Assembly: GCF_000218785.1 (NCBI RefSeq)
Contig: NZ_AFPO01000021.1
Location: 330,144 to 394,143, forward strand
Direction: 5' to 3'
DNA: 64,000 nt
From: Idiomarina sp. A28L
GTDB lineage: Bacteria > Pseudomonadota > Gammaproteobacteria > Enterobacterales > Alteromonadaceae
Below the pieces are notes generated by a model. It was not told the DNA's origin. It did no database searches and saw nothing but the letters and a program-made list of their open reading frames with translations. A program made the position numbers and the translations under genes. Below are positions 21,201 through 29,535 of the stretch, piece after piece (the first letter of the stretch is position 1; each line of letters begins with the position of its first letter).

Positions 21201-22177
21201 GCGTATTGCCACGTTACTTGCTCAAGCCGCCATTCTTGATCATCAAGCCGCGCTACCATTGGGTTGGAGTTTAATATCCAGCCGCTCGATTCGGGAAATA
21301 GTGTCCATACCGTTGGAGTTGTTACTAAACGATGAAGCTCACCTGCTTTTGTCCACTCAAGTGTATTTTCTTCAAAGCGTACTTGCCCATCACCAAACTG
21401 GCCGTCGGCAAAATCTAACCACGCCTGTAAGTTAAACTCTGCCCGTTTAATCGATGAGGTTTTCGTTACTTGTTGCAGCCATGGGGAAATATCAAGCTGC
21501 TGTGCTTCCACAAACAAACTTCCGTTCATTTCAGTGAAAGAATCGCCATAAAGGTCGATTACAAAATCCAACGAGTTTGCGGTTATACCGGGAACGCGAA
21601 ACAAGCCTGTAGCCTGTTTTCGAATATCATCTCGGAACCAACGGAGTTCCTCGATCTCCACAGCACGAGGCTCTTGATTGGCGATATGAACTCGCACAAT
21701 ACTATCGCGCAACTGGAAACGCTCTAACTGCTGAAAAAGTATCGTTTCGAGTGATCCCTGAAGCTCTTGCAGAATATTTTGGCCAGAATTTCCCTGATAA
21801 TAAATATCCAGTTCCATACCGGTAAGAACAAAGTGATCTAGCGAAATCTGCCGTTGCAGCAGGCTGTTCCAAAAATCAAAACCTAAGCTTAAATCGCGTA
21901 CAGTAACTTTTGCTTCAGTACCTTCATTTGTAATTAGCTCAACATCTTTCAGCACCAAAGCAGGCCCAGTACCACTCCAGCTTGCACTCAAGCTACCAAT
22001 TTGCACATCTTGGTTATAGCGTTCGCTAATTTGCCGCTCTATGCCTGCACGATAATGATCAAGATATGGCAAGCTGAAGCGAACAATACTGATAAGCACC
22101 GCTAAGGCCACCAGCAGCACAGCCGCAGTGAGCCATAGTTTTCGAATTATAAAACTTACGGTACTTCTTACATTCAC
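18269..22177 (-). CDS. yhdP: YhdP, AsmA-like giant envelope protein for phospholipid transport
   Basis: Very large (1302 residues) inner-membrane-anchored periplasmic protein of the AsmA/TamB-like group. YhdP, TamB and YdbH are thought to bridge the envelope and move phospholipids to the outer membrane. One N-terminal membrane helix (about 13-33) is followed by a long beta-rich groove domain (DUF3971) and an AsmA-like C-terminus with YRLSYVPKVTSSLPVL near residue 1225. It starts at GTG, sharing one base with the rng stop codon. Functionally it complements the mla and lpt genes elsewhere in the window. Confidence 0.92.
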   Translation of the reverse strand: MNVRSTVSFIIRKLWLTAAVLLVALAVLISIVRFSLPYLDHYRAGIERQISERYNQDVQIGSLSASWSGTGPALVLKDVELITNEGTEAKVTVRDLSLGFDFWNSLLQRQISLDHFVLTGMELDIYYQGNSGQNILQELQGSLETILFQQLERFQLRDSIVRVHIANQEPRAVEIEELRWFRDDIRKQATGLFRVPGITANSLDFVIDLYGDSFTEMNGSLFVEAQQLDISPWLQQVTKTSSIKRAEFNLQAWLDFADGQFGDGQVRFEENTLEWTKAGELHRLVTTPTVWTLFPESSGWILNSNPMVARLDDQEWRLEQVTWQYAEGEHLWNLNDIELIDFGPVWNLFGAPGVALGDWADGLQFGGQLDSLQVRLTQQREWQLYGHGSELAWQPHRGVPGISGLQMEVWSTLAQGKFLIQGDSVRLSSPATYNDAKVLNEVLVTGDWLQNGGSWELDVEQALFSLPGADISQQMRFSGQQGKPVEVDWLLNGGTPGMDVLDVVALLPLQLGERLGNYLTGSLLEGDVDSLTMVWRGPIQNFPYSEGEGVLQAQALINNMDYRFQPNWPAVVGTRAELTFAGDELNISARGGSLYDIPLTKVDAKISAISGSERHLHIASDVQATGPQLHELFMASPLVNSVGAALSNVVPTGDLLRGNFTLDIPLAGDDRRVSAKGRVDLNGQDIHIQPVDLWLQDVEGYFTFDNAEINFVAERSLLFNMPVSLDLKGAPGENGYALQSDIKASWQAARLQSVHAGIPLIQQLEGSLDWQANFALELGKGAYQYSWLMDADLSSLAMLLPEPFAKNTDEARQLKIEVTGNQDVLRASANSPEVFNVRGDMRIGSGAFQALELQIGDSPYTVGARPESGFRIMAGMQEAELGDWLPVIVSLSSAIPEKNNNVADTSSEATARSPIPPLSRVDATIGSLQWFGQDFNNTEIEGRSSGDGWLLEVNADNGRARIDWSTIGAGQLTVAADFLELNSPPSADSDKRVIEDRSWLDNMPPIIFTCRICRFQGRELGEVAMRLEPANKAEQVRQFEVRKGSTVLQARGGWAGEGQALRTSLQGSLTSNNIGSYISELGFNSVVRDSSADFRFQLGWDGALQDWNKETLRGEVNWSLGAGYLRDVSDGGARLLSILSLESVLRKLTLDFRDIFARGMFYSSFNGTLSLDQGVISTDNTRMNGSAGDMAVSGYTNLVDESLHYRLSYVPKVTSSLPVLLAFMVNPPSGIAALVLDRMLHDAQVISRLEYEVTGTMQNPVVTEVKRDSAEVELPEMAEDVLPPELPANTEAKREKGSGQNE

Positions 22178-23646
22178 TACATCATCACCACATCAAATTG
22201 TTCTTGATGATACAAAGGCTCAATTTGAATTTTTATTTGTTTACCTACAAACACTTCGAGTTCTGCTAATGCATGCGATTCTTCATTTAATAATCGCTCT
22301 GCTACAGCCGCAGAAGCGTAAACCACAAATTTATCAGCGGCATATGCTCGGTTAACTCTTACGATTTCTCGCATAATTTCATAACATACAGTTTCCACTG
22401 TTTTCATGGACCCACGGCCCTTACATACGGGGCATTCACAACTCAGCACGTGTTCTAAGCTTTCTCGGGTACGCTTTCGGGTGAGCTCTACCAAGCCTAG
22501 CGAAGTAAACCCAGAAATACTTGTTTTTGCGCGATCTTTAGCAAGCGCTAGTTCCAAACTGTGCAACACGCGGCGTTTATGATCTTCGTTTTGCATATCA
22601 ATAAAATCGACAATAATAATACCGCCAAGGTTTCGCAATCTTAGTTGCCGCGCAATTGCTTGCGTTGCTTCAGTGTTGGTATTGAATATTGTTTCTTCTA
22701 AATTGCGGTGGCCAACAAATGCTCCGGTATTGATATCAATAGTTGTCATCGCCTCAGTTTGATCAATCACCAGGGTGCCCCCTGATTTCAATTGCACACG
22801 CCTATCAAGGGCCCGTTGAATTTCATTTTCAACATCAAACAAATCAAAAATAGGGCGTTCACCTTCATAATACTCGAGGCGTGGTGCAAGTTGCGGCACA
22901 AACTCTTCTACAAATTCGTGCAACTGTTGGAAACTTAGACGCGAATCAACACGAATTCGTTCAATTTCAACACCCACAAAATCACGCAAAATTCGAGCCG
23001 CAATGTTTAAATCTTCATAAAGAACGCCGCCTTTCGCGTTTTTCTTTTTCCGTTCCTGAATTTTTTCCCAAAGCTTTCTTAGAAACAAAGCATCTTGTTC
23101 AAGCTCTTCTTTTCGCGCGCCTTCGGCTGCGGTGCGAACAATAAAGCCTAAATTTTCATCGCTAAATTTGGTAACTACGCTGCGTAAACGATCTCGCTCA
23201 GATTCACTTTCTATCCGCTGAGAAACACCTACGTGGTTAGAGCGCGGCATAAGCACTAAATAACGCGATGGTATGGTGATATCCGTAGTTAACCGCGCGC
23301 CCTTCGTGCCCAATGGATCTTTCACCACTTGCACAACAATGTGTTGGCCTTGGCGCACTAACCGAGAAATATCGGGTGGCGGTAATTGATCGCGATCCAG
23401 CTCTTCTACATTATCAATACGGGTAATAATATCGGAGGCATGTAAAAACGCCGCTTTATCTAAACCGATATCTACAAACGCCGCTTGCATGCCCGGAAGC
23501 ACCCGGCTTACTTTGCCAACGTAAACGTTACCCACTAATCCACGCCTTGATTGCCGCTCAATGTGTACTTCTTGCAAAATACCATTTTCTACAAGCGCTA
23601 CGCGCGTTTCACTAGGGGTAACGTTAACTAATATTTCCGCACTCAT
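22177..23646 (-). CDS. rng: Ribonuclease G
   Basis: Endoribonuclease of the RNase E/G family that matures the 16S rRNA 5' end and helps mRNA turnover. It has 489 residues, lacking the long RNase E C-terminal tail. It has an N-terminal S1 domain (about 38-125), a DNase I-like catalytic region with the magnesium site near TMTTIDINTGAFVG and IIIVDFIDM, and the zinc-link CPVCKGRG near residue 405. It lies 6 bp after maf. Confidence 0.96.
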   Translation of the reverse strand: MSAEILVNVTPSETRVALVENGILQEVHIERQSRRGLVGNVYVGKVSRVLPGMQAAFVDIGLDKAAFLHASDIITRIDNVEELDRDQLPPPDISRLVRQGQHIVVQVVKDPLGTKGARLTTDITIPSRYLVLMPRSNHVGVSQRIESESERDRLRSVVTKFSDENLGFIVRTAAEGARKEELEQDALFLRKLWEKIQERKKKNAKGGVLYEDLNIAARILRDFVGVEIERIRVDSRLSFQQLHEFVEEFVPQLAPRLEYYEGERPIFDLFDVENEIQRALDRRVQLKSGGTLVIDQTEAMTTIDINTGAFVGHRNLEETIFNTNTEATQAIARQLRLRNLGGIIIVDFIDMQNEDHKRRVLHSLELALAKDRAKTSISGFTSLGLVELTRKRTRESLEHVLSCECPVCKGRGSMKTVETVCYEIMREIVRVNRAYAADKFVVYASAAVAERLLNEESHALAELEVFVGKQIKIQIEPLYHQEQFDVVMM

Positions 23647-23652
23647 TTCACA

Positions 23653-24234
23653 TTATTCCGAATCTGTTGCTAACCACTGCTTTAGCAAGTGCTCAGTTTC
23701 ATACAAAGGTAAACCAACCACAGCGAAATAGCTGCCATTGAGGCGTGTTACAAATTTTCCGGCTAAGCCCTGAATACCATAACCTCCGGCTTTATCGTGC
23801 GGCTCGCCCGAAGCCCAATAGGTTTCAATATCCTGCGCTGATAATTGCCGAAAGCTCACTTCAGTTGCTACACAACATTGCCATTGCTGCTTTGCTGTAG
23901 CCAAACATACGGCAGTTAACACATAATGGCTGCGGCCACTTAACCGCTGCATCATGCTTTGAAAATGTTGGTAGTTAACGGGTTTTTCTAGTATTTCGTT
24001 TTCTACCACCACAATAGTATCGGAGCCCAGTACGGCAACATTTGCCTGCTGGTTATGTTCTACTAAAACGGCAAGGGCTTTTTCCTGAGCCAAACGTTGA
24101 ACGTAAGCTTCCGGGCTTTCATTCGGTTGTTGTTGCTCAATGATATCGGCCGGCTGAGTAACGAACGGGTATTTCAAAAGCTGCAGCAATTCTTGCCGCC
24201 GAGGTGAAGCCGAAGCGAGAATTAAAGTACTCAT
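23653..24234 (-). CDS. maf: Maf nucleotide pyrophosphatase (dTTP/UTP type, YhdE-like)
   Basis: Maf/HAM1-fold house-cleaning enzyme that hydrolyses dTTP, UTP and modified pyrimidine nucleotides to monophosphates. It has 193 residues with the N-terminal LASASPRRQELL motif and the GSDTIVVVEN and LEKP blocks. The position between mreD and rng is the usual one for yhdE. It overlaps mreD by 4 bp. Confidence 0.93.
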   Translation of the reverse strand: MSTLILASASPRRQELLQLLKYPFVTQPADIIEQQQPNESPEAYVQRLAQEKALAVLVEHNQQANVAVLGSDTIVVVENEILEKPVNYQHFQSMMQRLSGRSHYVLTAVCLATAKQQWQCCVATEVSFRQLSAQDIETYWASGEPHDKAGGYGIQGLAGKFVTRLNGSYFAVVGLPLYETEHLLKQWLATDSE

Positions 24235-24719
24235 CTAACCTGAAACCGCCGCCGTATCTTCCGCAATACTAAAAACACCCATGGCCAAAAAATTGCAGAA
24301 CTTAAAGCTGGCCAGAAGTAGTAAAACATTAGTGGGGCGTTGTTCAGGTAATGCTCAAATAAATATACAATTGCGCGTGCTATGAATACCAAAACCGCTA
24401 CTAACAACGCCTGCTGCGATAACGAAAAATTTCGAATACGTTGATAATAATTCGCTGCTGGGTAAGCCACTATTGCGTATGCGGCAGCGTGAAAGCCCAA
24501 CGTACTGCCCAACAATATATCAACCGCAAGGCCCACCACCGCTGCATACCCGATATTTACTCGATACGGTAAGGCAATAATCCAATAGATCATCACCAGT
24601 AAGGGCCATTCGGGCCGCCAAACCGCAACCGCCAGCGACATTGGCATAACTGCGAGAATCAATGAGAGAACTATGGTGATTAAAATCACACTGCGCTGGG
24701 TTATTCGCCGCATTATCAT
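24231..24719 (-). CDS. mreD: Rod shape-determining protein MreD
   Basis: Small polytopic inner-membrane protein of the elongasome (162 residues, about five hydrophobic segments). The sequence RPEWPLLVMIYWIIALPYRVNIG is typical of gammaproteobacterial MreD. ATG-stop overlaps of 4 bp with mreC and maf indicate tight coupling. Confidence 0.94.
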   Translation of the reverse strand: MIMRRITQRSVILITIVLSLILAVMPMSLAVAVWRPEWPLLVMIYWIIALPYRVNIGYAAVVGLAVDILLGSTLGFHAAAYAIVAYPAANYYQRIRNFSLSQQALLVAVLVFIARAIVYLFEHYLNNAPLMFYYFWPALSSAIFWPWVFLVLRKIRRRFQVR

Positions 24720-25606
24720 AAGCCCGCTCCTTCTCTAGCAGCTTCTGTAGCACTTTCTTCGCCTCGAATAGGCTGCGATTCACTATCGCTATCCCAGAGT
24801 AGAAGCAACATGCGAATACGATCTAAATTAGCTACCGGAACTGCCTTTACCTGAGCAAAAGGCAACGATTCATCACGAACAATAGCACTGATTCGGGCAA
24901 CCGGATAACCCTCAGGGAATACCCCTCCAAGCCCCGATGTCATCAGCAGATCACCCACATTTAGCTCCGTAGAGTGCGGTACATGCATTAGTTCTACAGA
25001 GTTAGTGTTGCCTACACCTTGAGCAATAACACGAATACCACTAAATTCAGCGCGCAGCGGAATAGCGTGGCTTTGATCCGAAATTAAAATAACTCGAGCC
25101 GTTATCAAGCCAACATCCACTACTTGGCCGATAACGCCTTCGGCATCGATAACGGGCTGGCCAATATAAACCCCATTTCGGCGGCCTTTATTTACCACCA
25201 CCTGATGCGAGAAAGGGTCGGAATCCACAGCGATTACTTCCGCAACCATGCGCATACGCTCTTCTCGTGATTCACTGGAAAGCAACCCACGCAAACGATC
25301 ATTTTCGCGTACTAAAAATTGATAGCGCTGCATTTGCCCCTGTAAATTCAGCACATCTTCTCGTAATTGTTCATTTTCCCGCACTAGCCGGCGGCGCGAT
25401 TGCACTTGGCTAATAAAGTTATCAAACGCTTGTTCTGGCATTACTGCTAGATATTGAACAGGGCTAACAAAGGAGTTTAAAACGGAGCGCACAGGCTGCA
25501 TGATACCAAGCCGGTGATCTGCAAAAATAAGCAAAAACGCTAGCAACAAGGCTAGCGTTAGGCGGACTCTTAAAGAGACCTTTTGAATAAATAGAGTAGA
25601 AGACAC
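24716..25606 (-). CDS. mreC: Rod shape-determining protein MreC
   Basis: Bitopic elongasome scaffold: one N-terminal membrane helix (about 13-30), a coiled coil (about 63-110) and a periplasmic beta-barrel domain that binds PBP2. It has 296 residues. The start is GTG at 25606, 3 bp after the mreB stop. The short acidic C-terminal tail is variable in the family. Confidence 0.95.
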   Translation of the reverse strand: MSSTLFIQKVSLRVRLTLALLLAFLLIFADHRLGIMQPVRSVLNSFVSPVQYLAVMPEQAFDNFISQVQSRRRLVRENEQLREDVLNLQGQMQRYQFLVRENDRLRGLLSSESREERMRMVAEVIAVDSDPFSHQVVVNKGRRNGVYIGQPVIDAEGVIGQVVDVGLITARVILISDQSHAIPLRAEFSGIRVIAQGVGNTNSVELMHVPHSTELNVGDLLMTSGLGGVFPEGYPVARISAIVRDESLPFAQVKAVPVANLDRIRMLLLLWDSDSESQPIRGEESATEAAREGAGL

Positions 25607-25609
25607 CGG

Positions 25610-26923
<1,314 letters not shown>

Positions 26924-27493
26924 TCAGTTACAGCTCCCTGATCGGATATAACCTTGGCTTTGTATACAAATTCGCCGATTATCAACACCTACAACTTGCA
27001 GTTCAACAGAACTCTGACCGCAAGCTTCAGGGTTAGTTTCATGAGCATTAGAAACTGGGCAACCTAAACTATTGAATAAAAATCCTGAACTAGCAGCTGG
27101 CAAACCCGAAACCACAGTGAGTAACGCGGGCTCGGGTAGCAAAAGAACTCTATCTTGGGTTACTGCGGCTGTGCAATCCCGTGGTGTAATCTGCGTAGCA
27201 GTTAAGGTTACACCAAAACATGGGTTCAGAGTATCTTGCATGGCTCGTTGCTGTTGCAAACGCAACATGCTCAGAATTCGAGGCTCTAAAGTAGCTTCTT
27301 CTACTCCCCGATCGCTAAAAAACCGTGGCCCGGCGGTAACGGCTAGGATGGCTACGAGCACTATCACGATAATCAACTCTATCAGGGTAAAGCCCTTCGA
27401 GCGGCTCAAGCCCCCGCTCAAGGTTTTTGCCCCGCTCGAGGCTGCTGCCGAGAAAGGCTTCAATAATATTGATGTAATAGTTGGTTTATACAT
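26924..27493 (-). CDS. mshC: MshC-like type IV minor pilin
   Basis: Type IV prepilin of the MSHA system, 189 residues. The prepilin peptidase site is SKG/FTLIEL with Glu at mature position +5 and a hydrophobic N-terminal helix (about residues 35-56). Four cysteines in the C-terminal half could form disulfides. The leader is 34 residues, long for type IVa pilins, unless translation starts at an unseen internal non-ATG codon. It is on the mreB strand and divergent from mshD, from which it is separated by 125 bp. The name follows from position and size; pilin families are hard to separate by sequence. Confidence 0.75.
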   Translation of the reverse strand: MYKPTITSILLKPFSAAASSGAKTLSGGLSRSKGFTLIELIIVIVLVAILAVTAGPRFFSDRGVEEATLEPRILSMLRLQQQRAMQDTLNPCFGVTLTATQITPRDCTAAVTQDRVLLLPEPALLTVVSGLPAASSGFLFNSLGCPVSNAHETNPEACGQSSVELQVVGVDNRRICIQSQGYIRSGSCN

Positions 27494-27618
27494 TCGGAAA
27501 ACCCAATGTTTGCACTATAATTTATAATCTAAGTATGCAGTGTAACTGAAAAAAATGTAGTATGAATCACATTATATACAGAACACCTTACCCCTGCCGA
27601 TTCGATAGGAATAGATGA

Positions 27619-28215
27619 ATGCCTGCACATAATTTTCACAATAGCGCTCAGGCTGCTAAAACCGCTAGAAAAAGCGGTTGCAGAGCGGCGCGCCAGCAGG
27701 GGTTTACACTTATCGAGATCATTGTTGGTATTGTTACTCTAGGTATCAGTTTAGTACTACTCACGGTAATCATTTTCCCACAAGCTCAACGCAGCGCCGA
27801 ACCGATTTTACAAGCCCGCGCGGCCGCGCTGGGGCAAGCATTGCTCGATGAAATTATGAGCAAACCATTTGATGAAAACAGCGATCGGTCTGGTGGTCAA
27901 ATACGCTGTGGAGAAATTGATGCTGATGAATGTACGCTACCAGCTAACCTCGGCCCTGATAGCGAAACTCGGGATCGCTTTAACGATGTAGATGATTATC
28001 ACCAACTTGAAGTTAATTTCCCACAGTTGGAAAATGCTTTAGGTGACACTTTAGCAGCACGGTATTCAGGGTTCGAGTTCGCGGTGGATGTTTGTTACAG
28101 CAATAGCAAAGGCGAGTGCCAAACAGAAATCACTTTATTTAAACGTGTTGAAGTAACCATCACTACCCCGGTGGGGCAAGATTTCCAATTTAGTGCGATT
28201 CGAGGTAACTACTAA
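27619..28215 (+). CDS. mshD: MshD-like type IV minor pilin
   Basis: Prepilin-like protein (198 residues) with cleavage site QQG/FTLIEI and Glu+5, after a 28-residue leader. The helix is followed by the segment EIMSKPFDENSDRSGG, resembling MshD/PilV-type minor pilins. It heads a plus-strand mshD-O-P-Q operon with overlapping genes and shares one base with mshO. The orientation is opposite to mshA, mshB and mshC. Confidence 0.82.
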   Translation: MPAHNFHNSAQAAKTARKSGCRAARQQGFTLIEIIVGIVTLGISLVLLTVIIFPQAQRSAEPILQARAAALGQALLDEIMSKPFDENSDRSGGQIRCGEIDADECTLPANLGPDSETRDRFNDVDDYHQLEVNFPQLENALGDTLAARYSGFEFAVDVCYSNSKGECQTEITLFKRVEVTITTPVGQDFQFSAIRGNY

Positions 28216-29066
28216 TGTGCCGCTCGCAAAATATAGGCTTAGCGCGCGGCTATACCCTGGTAGAGCTCATTATTGTAATGGTGCTCTTAGGTATTGTGAG
28301 TACCTTTATTTTCACCTATATCAATTTTGGCGTACGTATTTACGGAGATGCAACCGGCCGTGAGCAACTTGTTTCGCAAAGCCGTTTTGCTGTTGAGCGT
28401 TTAACCCGCGAGCTTCGTAATGCGCTACCGCGCAGCATTCGGGTTCAAGCTACCGATCTGCAGCGCTGTGTTGAATTCGTACCCATTGTTACCAGCAGCC
28501 GCTATCTACAAATCGCCAAACCGGGGCCCACATCTGGTAGCGATTTCATTGCCGTAATGCCCCACGATACACAAGCTCTTGAAAACCAATATTTATTCGT
28601 TTATGCCACCAACATAAATTTTATTTACGGCACTCAACCATTACGCCGTAAAACCATAGATAGCGTTACTGAAAACAGCCCAGAAGATGGCCTTATCACC
28701 TTTAGTTACAGCAATTCACCAAGCTTTTTCCCAACCGATAGCCCGGTACGCCGCTTTTATGTTGGCGGCAGCCCGGTAAGTTGGTGCTACAACATGGCTA
28801 ACAACACCCTTGAGCGTTATCAGGGATACGGGCTTACTCCTACTCAATACACTCAAGCTCAGTTGCAAGCCAGCTTCGCCAGTAATCGTGAAATAATGGC
28901 AGTGGATATTGGTAACGATTTAGCCAACGATGAATTACCATTTCGGGTATTCGAGGCCACGCTGCGGCGAAATAGCTTAGTGCAAATCGATTTACGCTTC
29001 CGCCGCAGTGCGGCAAACGAACCGTTGCAGATATCACACGAGGTGCATATCCCAAATGTTCCATAA
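28215..29066 (+). CDS. mshO: MshO-like prepilin protein
   Basis: Prepilin-like protein (283 residues) with site ARG/YTLVEL: Tyr replaces the usual +1 Phe while Glu+5 is kept. A single N-terminal helix is followed by SRFAVERLTRELRNALPRS, a PilW/MshO-like pattern. It overlaps mshP by 11 bp. Probably a minor pilin or pilus-tip component. Confidence 0.83.
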   Translation: MCRSQNIGLARGYTLVELIIVMVLLGIVSTFIFTYINFGVRIYGDATGREQLVSQSRFAVERLTRELRNALPRSIRVQATDLQRCVEFVPIVTSSRYLQIAKPGPTSGSDFIAVMPHDTQALENQYLFVYATNINFIYGTQPLRRKTIDSVTENSPEDGLITFSYSNSPSFFPTDSPVRRFYVGGSPVSWCYNMANNTLERYQGYGLTPTQYTQAQLQASFASNREIMAVDIGNDLANDELPFRVFEATLRRNSLVQIDLRFRRSAANEPLQISHEVHIPNVP

Positions 29067-29535
29067 CTTTCAAGGCAAAATACCAAGTAATACACCGCGT
29101 TATCAGCGAGGTAGCGCGCTGGCCGTCGCCATATTTATTATTGTGGTAATGAGTATTATCGGCGTAGCGATGGTGCGCATTCTAAGTGATCTCGGCCGTG
29201 CAACCGTAAGCGATGTGTATGGGGCACGTGCTTACGCCTCTGCACGCACAGGCGCAGAATTATTTCTAACTGAATTATTCCCCTTAGATGCAAGCACCAA
29301 CATAAGCGCCTGCCCAGAGCGAATAATTAATACACCGCCAGCAGAACAATTCACAGAAAACTTCGAAGTAGCCGGCTTGTTCGGCTGCGAAGCACGCGTA
29401 GCCTGCGATCGGTTGGAACTCTCAGCACCATTTAACGGCACCCATTTTCGAATCATCACCCAAGGTATCTGCGATACCGGTGAAACTACATATTCGAAAC
29501 AAGTGATTTTGGAGGCCTTCGATGGTGGGAATTAA
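29056..29535 (+). CDS. mshP: MshP-like pilus assembly protein
   Basis: Membrane protein of 159 residues, PilX-like: one N-terminal hydrophobic helix (about 20-42) after YQRGSALAVAIF, without the class FTLIE prepilin site. The ATG at 29056 is chosen because upstream in-frame residues from 29008 lie inside mshO and look unrelated. It overlaps mshO by 11 bp and mshQ by 14 bp. Its role in MSHA assembly is not well defined. Confidence 0.78.
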   Translation: MFHNFQGKIPSNTPRYQRGSALAVAIFIIVVMSIIGVAMVRILSDLGRATVSDVYGARAYASARTGAELFLTELFPLDASTNISACPERIINTPPAEQFTENFEVAGLFGCEARVACDRLELSAPFNGTHFRIITQGICDTGETTYSKQVILEAFDGGN

